Below are positions 11,161 through 20,697 of a stretch of DNA of 64,000 bases, piece after piece (the first letter of the stretch is position 1; every line of letters starts with the position of its first letter). The stretch is from Agarophyton chilense (Eukaryota > Rhodophyta > Florideophyceae > Gracilariales > Gracilariaceae). Below the pieces are notes generated by a model that made no database searches, was not told the DNA's origin, and saw only the letters and a list, made by a program, of their open reading frames with translations. The DNA is taken from positions 620,001 through 684,000 of the forward strand of contig JARGXX010000121.1 of NCBI GenBank assembly GCA_030374765.1, read 5' to 3'. The translations under genes and the position numbers were made by a program.

Positions 11161-11410
11161 ATTTCAGCCGTGTGGATGTTAACTAAGTCCCGATTCATCT
11201 CAATATTTCTGGACGAAGTGCCTTCACCATTGTTCGAAACTGTTCCTTGACTGCAGATGCTGAGCTACTATTTGTCTTGTACCGATTCACACGCCCAGAA
11301 TTTTTAGGTATTGGAGAGCGATCCAGAATGGCTGAAAAGCTACCAACCTTGTTCTCATATTCGCCACCCGTCTTGAAAAGCCTCGTCCATGAATATCGAA
11401 TATGATAAAA
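11161..11410 (+). pseudogene. Possible PIF/Harbinger-type transposase fragment
   Basis: A plus-strand frame holds residues resembling the region before the catalytic core in PIF/Harbinger DDE transposases: an acidic-Leu-Leu-Phe-x-Leu-Tyr-Arg stretch, a Pro, then a helix-turn-helix-like segment with SPPVLKSLV. The match is by pattern only; no DDE residues are visible, and a minus-strand frame overlaps it (11195-11521). The fragment precedes, in another frame, the Cys-rich frame interrupted by element B, so the two could be parts of one old DNA transposon. That link is inference. Confidence 0.22.
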
Positions 11411-11579
11411 TCCTCCCAAGCAAGGTTGGTTTTCGCACAGAAAAGCAGTGTGCGAGTGCGCGAGGGTGGTCCGGTGTTCCCGTGTACGGTGTGAGGGGGA
11501 TGAGAAAAGTACAACTGTCAATCTCTGGTTGGTGCATATCGAGGGACACGAAATTTGGATATCGCAAGTGGATGATCTG

Positions 11580-11757
11580 CAACTTGGTTTCTTCGAAATT
11601 TAGAAAAAGTGCGATCAGTTCTTTATGTCAGGTTTGTTCCAGAAAAGGCACGGAAACATACAATAGCAATGCCTGATGAGTTCGTCTGTATCGAACACGA
11701 CGTTTCAAAGTGCAGAGTGGAACACGATCTTATTGGTAAGCAATATGGTCATCGTTG
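11580..11757 (+). pseudogene. Left part of the Cys-rich frame interrupted by element B
   Basis: This frame runs into the element B insertion and resumes in phase at 18532 once the element and one copy of its 5-bp target duplication are discounted. The left part ends with a GHRC motif at the junction. I see no clear ATG at its beginning; one lies at 11672. See the right part for the zinc-ligand pattern. Confidence 0.5.
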
Positions 11758-11762
11758 TGTAT
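11758..11762. repeat. Target-site duplication of element B, left copy
   Basis: TGTAT directly outside the left LTR, repeated at 18532-18536. Confidence 0.93.
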
Positions 11763-12840
11763 TGTGGGCGCCATCACGGGACTGTGACGCAGGGGGCTAA
11801 AATTAAAGCGAATAAGGAATGAAAACGTGCTTCTCGTAGACTCAAAAGCCCCAAAAGATGACAGCGGCCAAGAAAGAACAAAGGCTAAAGCAGAAAACAG
11901 AAGAGTGTGAGGACCAAAAGGACTCAACCCAACACTAATGAAAAATGAAAACAAAGAGAGAGCACAGGCTCAATCTCTTGTAGAACTCCGACGACTTCTT
12001 AAAACTTCTTCAAACGACGCGCAACCCAAGGCTTATGTCAAGGGCTACTAAGTGTCAGACACTCGGCTTCCGGTAAGACACTCCAGATGTGAGACGATTT
12101 CTGCAGCCTACGTACTTCTGCGCCAACCAGAAGCACGCGTATACAATCCCTACAAGGCTTCCCGAGGAGAGCTAATGACAGCGAGATATGCCTTCACTCA
12201 TACACCCAAGCTGGCCTTTTACGGGAAAGGTTACACGGCACGTCGCCTGCGGACAGAATCCCGTCCAGCACAACCGTCCGGAAACCACCAGGTCTTTCGA
12301 CCGTCACTGTTATCCGAGCAAAAGCTCCAGTGGGGGCTCACAGGCGACAGAAGCGCCGTTGGTACACGCTGCCCGTCTCCCGTCCACGCGTAATGGCGCT
12401 TCAACCGGTCTTAGCGACGGTAGTGCCCCACCCCAATACGCGCTAGCGTTGTGCGCTTTGGTGATTGACGATTAAAGTTGAATAGGTTGAAAGAATGATT
12501 GCAAGATGTGGGGGGTGGGGGCTTGAAGTGTGTGTCGATGGCTTGAGGTGAGTCGAGACCGAAGTCGGCGACTCTGGACCTCCTTTTATAGAGTTTTGAA
12601 GCATTCAGAACTACTCAGAAACTAATTTCTACCCTATGTGCTTCTAGGTTACTCCATTGGCTTCTAGAAGCCGTTGGAGCAGCACACTAACCAATCACGT
12701 TGCGCCAAATATGCCCAGCGTGGCGAAAATGAGACCGTGACGTCAGCTACAGTAATGACGCTGATGTTCTAGCCGCGTCTGGCACACTCTACACATGTGT
12801 GCCAGCAGTGCAGAACTTTCTACACATTCCGCGACCCACA
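11763..12840 (-). repeat. Element B 3' LTR
   Basis: 1078 bases, nearly identical to 17454-18531. In the element's direction it begins TGTGGGTCGC and ends GGCGCCCACA, so the ends are short inverted repeats (TGTGGG/CCCACA). It contains the same TATA box (12583-12590) and TGACGTCA site (12738-12745) as its twin. Short frames inside it occur in both copies only because the LTRs are copies. Confidence 0.97.
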
Positions 12841-12855
12841 CTACCCCAACCTCAA
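12841..12855 (-). promoter_or_regulatory. Polypurine tract of element B
   Basis: The minus strand reads TTGAGGTTGGGGTAG directly before the 3' LTR start. It is purine-rich and in the right place to prime plus-strand synthesis. Confidence 0.75.
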
Positions 12856-12884
12856 AGGTTGCCACGCCGCGGCGACCCGGAAAT

Positions 12885-15800
12885 CTAAACATCCAGAGGG
12901 CGCGGAACATATTTCTTCAAACGACGAGCGTGTATCCCATTATGTGTGTACCGATCGTGTTGAGAAACCAAAGTATATCGGGGATGATTTTCCCTGACCA
13001 CCCGACAAGGACCAAAGTATTTTGAAGAGAAAGCGGGCCACTTCACCGTATTGTTTAAAGCTTTTCCACGAGCCACAAGAACCAGATCACCGACTTCAAA
13101 CTTTGTGATAGGGGCTGTATCTTGATCAATTGTATTCCTTAGTGCGGAACGTTTAGCTCTGTGATTCAATGACGCTAGTGTTTCCAAAGCCCGAAACTCG
13201 CTCAAAGAGTCTCCATCCCGGGCTACAACACCACTTTCATCCGAAGTCATACGTGGCTTCACGCCGTAAAGTAACTCGAACGGAGAGATTCCACTGGCAA
13301 GTTGTCTTCGTCGGTACCCGTAAAGAACTGAAGGCAACTGCTCGTCCCAATTCGAACGGTTTTCCAAGACTTTCTTTCCTAATGCTCTTTTGAGAGTACC
13401 GATCATTCTTTCTGCCCTTCCATTGTACATGGGTGCGTATGCCAAGACTGTCTTCCACTTGATGCCGTGATCATCCATCAACGCGACGAGAGACTTTGAT
13501 GTAAAGCAAGTGGCGTTGTCCGATACAATGACTCGAGGAAGGCCATAAGGAGAGATGATCTCTTTTCTAACGAATTGTATAACTTCTTGTGATGTGGATC
13601 CTTTTGTCGCCATAGCTAGGGGCCATCCGGTCAAGTGCTCGACGCAAACCAAAAGAAAGCGGTTTCTGAACTTAGTGGTAGGAAGAGGTTCAGCAAAGTC
13701 GATGGAAAAGACCTCAAAGAGAGAAGACATGGGGGTGTGAAGGTTACTATAGTAACGAGGAAGCGGGGCTAACCTCTGGCACTGGTCACAACTCTTGACA
13801 TACTTGCTTATCTCTTCATACATGGAAGGCCACCAGTATCTCTCGGTGATGAACTTTCTCGTCGCCTTCAAGTCCCAATGTCCTATGTCGTCGTGAAAAG
13901 ACTTCATGATGGTACGTCGCATATTGTTTTTAGGGACAACTCGTAACCCATTTGACACCCTTCTGAATAACTTGCCTTCCCACACCAGAAACATCTTCGC
14001 ATTTCGTCTAATGGACCGGCGGGTAGATGCGTCACTTTCATCTATGGGCAAACCACACAGAAAACGAGCAATACTTGCGTATAGTGGCTCAAGACCGGAG
14101 AAGTCATCAGATTCACCCGATACGCAGACTAAGTCCCCTTCATCTTCTTCATTTTCGATCTTATCACCATGAGTAATTCTCGATAGGTAATCGGCGGCAC
14201 CATTCTCTTTTCCGGCACGATACACGATTTCAAAGTCATACTCGGATAAGAAGTCTAGCCAACGAGCCAAACGCCCATGTATGTCACGCTTCTGAAAGGT
14301 GTATTTCAATGCCATATGGTCTGTAATGACTTTAAATGGAATCGACGAGAGCAAGTACACCCTGAACTTCTTCAGAGCGAATATCACAGCCAATGCTTCT
14401 CTTTCACATGCGGAATAGTTTCTTTCCGCAGATGTCATAGTACGACTGGCGAACTGCAACGGATGTATCTTTCCATCTTCCTTTTTCTGGGAGAGAACCG
14501 CTCCGAGTGAGACGCTAGAGGCATCCGTCTCAACGATGAATGGCTGATCGAAGTCCGGGAATGACAACACTGGGGGCTCAGTCATCTTCTTCTTGAGACC
14601 ATTGAAAGCTTCTAACATCTTTTCCGTCCAAGTCAGCGTTCTATTTCCAGAAGTGGCACTGTGAAGCACAGCGGAGGTTTCTGCAAAGTTTCTTATGAAC
14701 CTTCGGTAGTACCCAGCTAGTCCAAGAAAAGATCTAAGTTCCGTAGTGGTAGTGGGAACTGGAGCGTCCTGGATTTTCGAGATCTTTTCCTTGTCTACGT
14801 GTACTCTACTTCCGTCGATGACATGAACTAGCAAGGAAACCTTTGACATGGCAAAGAAGCATTTCGACAGTTTTAGCTTCAGACCGTGCTCGGAGATGCG
14901 ATCAACCACGATCTTGAGATGGACCACATGCTCTCTAAGACTTCGAGAGAAAACGACAACATCATCAATATAGACTCGAACAAATGATAGGCCTTTCAGA
15001 ACATGGTCCATCATCCGCTGGAAGGTTGACGGAGCATTCATGAGACCAAACGGCATGACTTCAAACATAAAGGTTCCATATCTGCAGACAAATGTCGTCA
15101 TCTCTTTGCATTCCTCGGACATCTTCACTTGCCAGTACCCGGAGAAGAGGTCGAGGGTGGTAAAAACAGAACAGCCTCCCAGTTCATCGAAAATCTCTTC
15201 CATGCGTGGTAACGGCCAGCGGTCGGCTTTCATCACTCGATTGAGCTCTCGATAGTCTACGCAAAATCTTGCACTACCGTCCTTCTTCGACGCAATGACA
15301 ACTGGAAACGCCCAGGCAGAGTTAGAAGGGGTGATGATACCAGCTTCCAAAAGAAGATCGATTTCCTTGCGAACAAACTCATTGTGCTTGGGCGACATCC
15401 TCCTGGGTCTGAAATATATCGGCTTGTCAGTCGTAAGCTCGAAAGAATGTGAAACAGGCACATCTGCGGGGCGCAAGTCCGTCACAGACCAAGCGATGAT
15501 ATTAGAGTCCTCCAGACAAGAAACCAGTTCATTTCTTTCGGTTTCTAGGATGTGACACAGTTTCGAAAGAAGCAAATTTTCATTTTGATGGCTGGTAGTC
15601 GCATCTAGCTGCGGAACCTCTTCAGGAGTATCACATTGGTTCTTTTCCGTCAAAGCAACGACGAGCTCTTCATCATCTTCAGATGCAGTGTCAGAGTCAA
15701 TCGCAGCACTAGAGTCGGAAGTAAAGTCTTCGCTATCGGTCTTATATCCACCTTCGTCCGGTGCCTCAACACGAGTATAGTCAAAGGCAAGCGTCACTCT

Positions 15801-17465
15801 CTTTCCGTTGATTTTCATCTTGACATGCTGGTTTCCGAGATCTAGACAGGCTTGCAAGGCTTCAAGAGTTGGACAACCCACGATAACGTCAAACGGAGGA
15901 CCTTCAATCACGAGAAAGTCTAACGGAACAGAGACTCCACCGAATGATATCGGGAGATCATAGAGTATTCCCTTACATACTGCACTTTTTCCATTCGCAA
16001 CAGTTATCTTCTTGGTGGTGTCCTTGGGCTCCAATGCTAATTTCTCACATAGCTTAGATGACATGAGGTTGGGAACAGCTCCAGAGTCAAGCAAAGCTTC
16101 GGTCTCAGTACCATATACCATGACAGGAACCGCCTTAAGACGCCTAGGTTGCTTTCCGACTGGACCAACGAAGGGACGACGAACCTTGCTTTTACGCCCG
16201 ATGAGCTTACGAATCTCTTTCTTAGCGTCATCTGCATCTCCTCTGATAAGTTGTCCAAAGGTTAGTCCAGACGAGGCATTTGCCAACTCAGTGAGAACAT
16301 TATACTTGCTAGCGTGATCTTGAAGACTCTCTTTCTTTGACTTCTTCTGCTTGGACTTCTTTGGTTTCTGTTCATGAACCTTTGGTCTTCGAACTCTCTC
16401 GTCACTTCGAGCTGGATTAAGTAAGAACGGAATGGGGGCACCATTATCTGAATGGCGCTGTTTTGGCAGAGCTTCGCCATCAGCACTTCTCTTGGTTGTG
16501 GCAACTAAATCAACCTCATCAGACTTCTCGGTGACAATTGAGACAGGATCGGGTCCTTTTTGACTTTCCTTTGCAGCTCCAGGATCTTCGTTCGTACCCC
16601 ATACTTTACGAGTTTCTTCTGGTCGAATTCTTCTCCAACAGGTGATCTCTGAATGTCCAAGCTTTCCACAACGAGAGCATCTTGTATCTCGATGGGGGTT
16701 TGAATCGCACTGCGATGCGTAATGTCCAGGTTTTCTACAGTACGAGCAAGTCCTTTCATAGTCTTTGCGCTCCGTCTGGGATTTCTTCATCATCAGTGAA
16801 AGCTGTGCAAACTGCTCAGAGAGTTTGTCAACCCTGGATTCCAAAGCGTGAGAAGCTACTTCTTCAGAGAACTTTTGATTCTGAACGATCCGCTTAGGAG
16901 GTGTGTTGAAGGGGACGTGGTTACCCATCGCCTTCCTGGCAGCGTCAAAGGCTTTTACTTGTGCCTTTAACTCATCATAATCATCTGCACCACGGAAAAC
17001 AACGAACTGGGCAAGATCAGCGTATGCCATTACTGCTTTCTTCAATAAACCAAACTTAGCTTTGGCATTGAATCCCGCCTTCATAAAGAGGTTGTCCATT
17101 CGACTCAAGGAACCAACCAAATCCGCATAATCTAGTTTAGCGGAGATTGCAAGGCGTATGTCTTCTTCGGGCTCTTCAACCTTTCCAAAGCGTGTAATGA
17201 AAGCTTGCTTTACGGATCGGTAGTCTTTGGCTTCATCACGAAGTGAGCCATTCACTGCATATGAATCGTAGTAGAACTCGAACGCTTTATCTTCGAGAAA
17301 ACCGAGCAACTCAAGAGCCATATCTTCATCAGATTTTCCTCTCATCGCGACATTCTCGAAGTAAAAGAAAAACTTAACAACATCGATGGAAGATCCATCA
17401 AAGCTTGTAAAAACGGAACCGGAATCAGTAGAACTGCCTCCTCGAGAGTACCATGTGGGCGCCAT
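12885..17465 (-). CDS. Element B Gag-Pol polyprotein, intact
   Basis: 1526 codons, start ATG 17465-17463, stop TAG 12885-12887. Gag (to about residue 400) has two CX2CX4HX4C zinc knuckles at about 240 and 263. The protease motif is LDSGA with Asp 460. RT has the SKKDGSARFCVDYRELN, TLDLFSGYWQ and MPFGLMNAP blocks and YIDD at 832-835. RNase H starts near Asp 981. Integrase has an H-H-C-C zinc site and catalytic Asp 1256, Asp 1316 and Glu 1352, the last two separated by exactly 35 residues; a GPY/F-like KYFGPCRV lies near the C-terminus. The frame is open 60 codons further upstream to 17645 inside the LTR. I chose the MAP start because the upstream part is hydrophobic LTR sequence with no Gag character. 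The start codon lies in the last bases of the LTR and the coding sequence runs through the primer-binding site. All catalytic residues are present. Confidence 0.96.
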   Translation of the reverse strand: MAPTWYSRGGSSTDSGSVFTSFDGSSIDVVKFFFYFENVAMRGKSDEDMALELLGFLEDKAFEFYYDSYAVNGSLRDEAKDYRSVKQAFITRFGKVEEPEEDIRLAISAKLDYADLVGSLSRMDNLFMKAGFNAKAKFGLLKKAVMAYADLAQFVVFRGADDYDELKAQVKAFDAARKAMGNHVPFNTPPKRIVQNQKFSEEVASHALESRVDKLSEQFAQLSLMMKKSQTERKDYERTCSYCRKPGHYASQCDSNPHRDTRCSRCGKLGHSEITCWRRIRPEETRKVWGTNEDPGAAKESQKGPDPVSIVTEKSDEVDLVATTKRSADGEALPKQRHSDNGAPIPFLLNPARSDERVRRPKVHEQKPKKSKQKKSKKESLQDHASKYNVLTELANASSGLTFGQLIRGDADDAKKEIRKLIGRKSKVRRPFVGPVGKQPRRLKAVPVMVYGTETEALLDSGAVPNLMSSKLCEKLALEPKDTTKKITVANGKSAVCKGILYDLPISFGGVSVPLDFLVIEGPPFDVIVGCPTLEALQACLDLGNQHVKMKINGKRVTLAFDYTRVEAPDEGGYKTDSEDFTSDSSAAIDSDTASEDDEELVVALTEKNQCDTPEEVPQLDATTSHQNENLLLSKLCHILETERNELVSCLEDSNIIAWSVTDLRPADVPVSHSFELTTDKPIYFRPRRMSPKHNEFVRKEIDLLLEAGIITPSNSAWAFPVVIASKKDGSARFCVDYRELNRVMKADRWPLPRMEEIFDELGGCSVFTTLDLFSGYWQVKMSEECKEMTTFVCRYGTFMFEVMPFGLMNAPSTFQRMMDHVLKGLSFVRVYIDDVVVFSRSLREHVVHLKIVVDRISEHGLKLKLSKCFFAMSKVSLLVHVIDGSRVHVDKEKISKIQDAPVPTTTTELRSFLGLAGYYRRFIRNFAETSAVLHSATSGNRTLTWTEKMLEAFNGLKKKMTEPPVLSFPDFDQPFIVETDASSVSLGAVLSQKKEDGKIHPLQFASRTMTSAERNYSACEREALAVIFALKKFRVYLLSSIPFKVITDHMALKYTFQKRDIHGRLARWLDFLSEYDFEIVYRAGKENGAADYLSRITHGDKIENEEDEGDLVCVSGESDDFSGLEPLYASIARFLCGLPIDESDASTRRSIRRNAKMFLVWEGKLFRRVSNGLRVVPKNNMRRTIMKSFHDDIGHWDLKATRKFITERYWWPSMYEEISKYVKSCDQCQRLAPLPRYYSNLHTPMSSLFEVFSIDFAEPLPTTKFRNRFLLVCVEHLTGWPLAMATKGSTSQEVIQFVRKEIISPYGLPRVIVSDNATCFTSKSLVALMDDHGIKWKTVLAYAPMYNGRAERMIGTLKRALGKKVLENRSNWDEQLPSVLYGYRRRQLASGISPFELLYGVKPRMTSDESGVVARDGDSLSEFRALETLASLNHRAKRSALRNTIDQDTAPITKFEVGDLVLVARGKALNNTVKWPAFSSKYFGPCRVVRENHPRYTLVSQHDRYTHNGIHARRLKKYVPRPLDV
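17436..17453 (-). promoter_or_regulatory. Primer-binding site of element B
   Basis: The first bases after the 5' LTR read TGGTACTCTCGAGGAGGC on the minus strand; the leading TGG fits pairing with a tRNA CCA end. I cannot match it to a tRNA T-arm, so the primer may be an internal tRNA segment. The site overlaps codons 5-10 of Gag. Confidence 0.6.
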
Positions 17466-18273
17466 CACGAGACTGTGACGCAGGGGGCTAAAATTAAAGC
17501 GAATAAGGAATGAAAACGTGCTTCTCGTAGACTCAAAAGCCCCAAAAGATGACAGCGGCCAAGAAAGAACAAAGGCCAAAGCAGAAAACAGAAGAGTGTG
17601 AGGACCAAAAGGACTCAACCCAACACTAATGAAAAATGAAAACAAAGAGAGAGCACAGGCTCAATCTCTTGTAGAACTCCGACGACTTCTTAAAACTTCT
17701 TCAAACGACGCGCAACCCAAGGCTTATGTCAAGGGCTACTAAGTGTCAGACACTCGGCTTCCGGTAAGACACTCCGGATGTGAGACGATTTCTGCAGCCT
17801 ACGTACTTCTGCGCCAACCAGAAGCACGCGTATACAATCCCTACAAGGCTTCCCGAGGAGAGCTAATGACAGCGAGATATGCCTTCACTCATACACCCAA
17901 GCTGGCCTTTTACGGGAAAGGTTACACGGCACGTCGCCTGCGGACAGAATCCCGTCCAGCACAACCGTCCGGAAACCACCAGGTCTTTCGACCGTCACTG
18001 TTATCCGAGCAAAAGCTCCAGTGGGGGCTCACAGGCGACAGAAGCGCCGTTGGTACACGCTGCCCGTCTCCCGTCCACGCGTAATGGCGCTTCAACCGGT
18101 CTTAGCGACGGTAGTGCCCCACCCCAATACGCGCTAGCGTTGTGCGCTTTGGTGATTGACGATTAAAGTTGAATAGGTTGAAAGAATGATTGCAAGATGT
18201 GGGGGGTGGGGGCTTGAAGTGTGTGTCGATGGCTTGAGGTGAGTCGAGACCGAAGTCGGCGACTCTGGACCTC

Positions 18274-18281
18274 CTTTTATA
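18274..18281 (-). promoter_or_regulatory. TATA box of element B 5' LTR
   Basis: The minus strand reads TATAAAAG, a consensus TATA box, about 250 bases into the LTR. The expected transcription start would be some 25-35 bases further on the minus strand, near 18245. The same box is at 12583-12590. Confidence 0.7.
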
Positions 18282-18428
18282 GAGTTTTGAAGCATTCAGA
18301 ACTACTCAGAAACTAATTTCTACCCTATGTGCTTCTAGGTTACTCCATTGGCTTCTAGAAGCCGTTGGAGCAGCACACTAACCAATCACGTTGCGCCAAA
18401 TATGCCCAGCGTGGCGAAAATGAGACCG

Positions 18429-18436
18429 TGACGTCA
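18429..18436. promoter_or_regulatory. Palindromic TGACGTCA (CRE-type bZIP site) in element B U3
   Basis: A perfect TGACGTCA lies about 150 bases upstream of the TATA box, where enhancers of LTR promoters usually sit. bZIP factors are known to bind this sequence in other eukaryotes; binding here is inferred. The twin is at 12738-12745. Confidence 0.5.
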
Positions 18437-18531
18437 GCTACAGTAATGACGCTGATGTTCTAGCCGCGTCTGGCACACTCTACACGTGTGTGCCAGCAGT
18501 GCAGAACTTTCTACACATTCCGCGACCCACA

Positions 18532-18536
18532 TGTAT
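18532..18536. repeat. Target-site duplication of element B, right copy
   Basis: TGTAT directly outside the right LTR, equal to 11758-11762. Confidence 0.93.
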
Positions 18537-18799
18537 CTTGTCGAAAACGCATTCATGGTATCTGCTGTATGACTGTTTCTTCAAACAAGGGAGAAGTGGA
18601 AGAAGGGTACGGTTCATTCTATTTGTGCAGCAGGTGCTTCGAAAAAGAATCACTGAGCCACAGTTCACAACACAGTACAGGCTCGGCCAAAATCATCGAA
18701 ATTGATTCGGGCCATTCCAAAAGCCCTGTTTCTGACATTGAAAAGCACGTCTGCGTTCAGAATGATTTGGTACCGCACGGGACAAAAGCTACGCGATGA
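18532..18799 (+). pseudogene. Right part of the Cys-rich frame interrupted by element B
   Basis: The frame broken at 11757 continues here for about 88 codons to a stop at 18797-18799. Across the junction the ligands form C-x2-C, then a basic-Ile-His-Gly-Ile-Cys segment, then YLCSRC, the kind of compact zinc-binding tail seen at the C-terminus of several DNA-transposon proteins. That comparison is from pattern memory, not a search. The tail after the zinc site is Ser-rich and probably disordered. Before element B arrived this was an open frame; its function is unknown. Confidence 0.5.
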
Positions 18800-19310
18800 A
18801 CATCGATCGTGTTCCAGAATATTATAAAATGACAAAACTAACACCCATGAGATAAAAACCCCGAAAACCTGGCTCAAAAACTCATCACATCTCCGTACTC
18901 AAGGTACCGCGTCTTCTTCTCGTCTTGGAGTTTGTAAAACGGCAATGGAGAAGAGGCGTTACAGAAGCGAGGAATGTAACCGAGCAGAAGAAAATAAAAG
19001 CCGAAGGGCTAGGTATAAACAAAAGAAAACCAAAGTGAGAAACAACGAAGCCAATAAATTCGTTTGTCGTGAAAAGAACGATGAATCAAAGATGCGGTAC
19101 GAAGAAGACATCTCAGCTCCCTAACATGGTACAACACCAGAAGGTGAAATTCGAAATATTTCAGGTAAAAAATTCTTTTCAGATAGAAACGTGGTAACAT
19201 ACATGGGTTCCAAAAAGGTCTAAGTTGGATAAATACAACGGCAACCAATACAGAACTATCCATTTCTTATCCAGAGAGATATCGCTCATCAGAAACAAGT
19301 AGGGCTATAC
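18800..19310. other. No gene seen
   Basis: Purine-rich plus-strand sequence with only short frames. No motif or repeat I can support. Confidence 0.4.
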
Positions 19311-19497
19311 TCAGTAGTCATCTGAGTTCATCTTTTGCAGCACAATGAAGTCATCTGCAGGCCACTCTTCGGCCTTGGACTTGTGACCCATTGCTGCGGT
19401 CTCATCAAGAACCCCCACCGCAAGAGGTTTCTTCGCACCTCTGGAGATCCACTCTTGCCCTAGGTTGCCCATAGAATCCAATCGTGCGACTGTGGAA
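19311..19497 (-). pseudogene. C-terminal coding fragment, unrecognised
   Basis: An open minus-strand stretch of about 60 codons ends at TGA 19311-19313. It reads as ordinary protein (GNLGQEWISRGAKK, then LAVGVLDET and an acidic end MNSDDY). It overlaps the end of the Brr2-like fragment in another frame, so it may be a different gene end joined to it, or a frameshifted continuation of it. I do not recognise the family. Confidence 0.3.
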
Positions 19498-19990
19498 TTC
19501 TTAAAGTTGGCCTTTTTCCATTGTGCTTCGTTGCAGAGTCGAATGCCATTCTCCCAAGAGCTGTGCCCGTTATTTCCCCTGTACGCTTGCTGTACATGAC
19601 CAGTCTGCAGCGGTGGAGCTCCAATGCTGCGGCATGAATTACATCCGCTCTTTTCCGCTCTAATGCCTTCTCGTCGTGACGTTCATTAGCATTAATTCTG
19701 TACAAGGTGAGGTCGTTTACCATTCTGACATAGAGATAAGTGTAACACAACCATTCAGACTCTTCTGTTACAAAAGAAACAGATACGGTCGCAACTTCAG
19801 TGTGTAGAATTTCAGAAATTCTGGATATAAACTGAGACTCAATTGGTAACTGGTTGCTGACGAGGGACAGGTAGTACAAGACATCAGCTTCTGAAGTGGT
19901 GATATATCCCTAACCGTAATTGTCAAAACCAGCCATACAAGCTCTTTCCATCATTTGTATGACTTCCATTGAAAGTAGTTCAACCTCAAA
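19460..19990 (-). pseudogene. Brr2/SNRNP200-type RNA helicase fragment
   Basis: The minus strand reads through the end of a Ski2-like helicase cassette into the following winged-helix part. Visible landmarks: VIQMMERACMAGFDNYG in place of helicase motif VI (QMxGRAGRPQ...YG), an in-frame TAG, then YYLSLVSNQLPIESQF, CYTYLYVRM and LYRI, and KRADVIHAAALELHR ahead of GTALGRMA. This order is characteristic of Brr2, the U5 snRNP helicase that unwinds U4/U6, and of its paralogue ASCC3. Two arginines of motif VI are lost and only about 175 of some 2100 residues are present, so this is a pseudogene fragment. Brr2 rather than ASCC3 is a judgement from the QLPIESQF block. Confidence 0.72.
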
Positions 19991-20697
19991 CACACATGAT
20001 GTCCTTGGCTGCATGAAATCTTTCTTTGGGTAAATGCAGCTGCTGCTGAACGGTGGTGATGATGGAAGAGCAGGGTTTGGAGAAGGAGGGGAACATATCC
20101 ATTGAGAGTTGAGGGGGAACGTGAAATGGGGTTCGGGGGTGGAACACAAGAATGAGCAGCGGCGGGGGTCGACAGTGTGAACAACGGCGGGAATAAGTGC
20201 AGAGTGTAGAGCTGCTGTGCGCCGGTGGGAGAGATCGCAATGTGCGGAGGCACATATCCGTTTCAAAGCGACATCGAGGATCGATATGAACAGAGCGAAC
20301 GAGGTGCGCAGTGTATCGTTGTGCAATGGTGTAGCCGCAGTTCGAACATACACTTGACCAATTTGACCTCCAGAAAACTGCACCAGCAATAGGACAAGCA
20401 GTCCAAGCCCGTTTAAGTCCCAACTGATCTCTCGCCCCTATAACCAATCGTTCTGTCCAAACTTCCGATGCCAAGGTCCTTCTGCATCTCTGTTTCAACT
20501 AGGCAAACCTGCACCGTCTTCTGTCTCAAAACAATAGTAGGCAAAGCTCACGACGGTGCTCACTCACTTTATCTCCGTCCCCCGCATACAGCCCTCGCAA
20601 TTTCCACTGAGGGCAGCCCATTTATCAATCGCAGCTCTGGTAGCAAGAGCGAAACTTCCAGGGTTCCACGTTAAACATATAAATTCAGCGCCAAACA
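19991..20697. other. No assignable gene
   Basis: Overlapping minus-strand frames of up to 170 codons occur (for example 19986-20498), but they are pyrimidine-biased, rich in Ser, Pro and Cys, and show no domain. It could be a regulatory or intronic stretch. Confidence 0.3.

Larger units (their letters stand above)
11763..18531 (-). mobile_element. Element B: young, complete Ty3/gypsy retrotransposon
   Basis: A 6769-bp element with two 1078-bp LTRs, a primer-binding site, a polypurine tract, a 5-bp target duplication (TGTAT) and one uninterrupted Gag-Pol frame. By hand I find four LTR differences (11779/17470, 11886/17577, 12085/17776, 12795/18486), about 0.4 %, which means recent insertion. 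Domain order protease-RT-RNase H-integrase and the CX2CX4HX4C knuckles place it in Ty3/gypsy. It lacks the chromodomain and the antisense gene of elements A, C and D, so it is a separate lineage. It looks capable of transposition as far as sequence can tell. Confidence 0.96.
17454..18531 (-). repeat. Element B 5' LTR
   Basis: Twin of 11763-12840, same length. It carries the promoter elements listed separately, and a hairpin of 9-bp arms, CTGGCACAC (18470-18478) and GTGTGCCAG (18488-18496). One of the four LTR differences falls in the loop, so the stem is kept in both copies. Confidence 0.97.

Noticed and set aside
12052..12393. 113-codon frame inside the element B LTR, repeated at 17743-18084
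   Set aside because: Its presence in both places is due only to LTR identity; composition is not protein-like and it overlaps transcription-control sequence.
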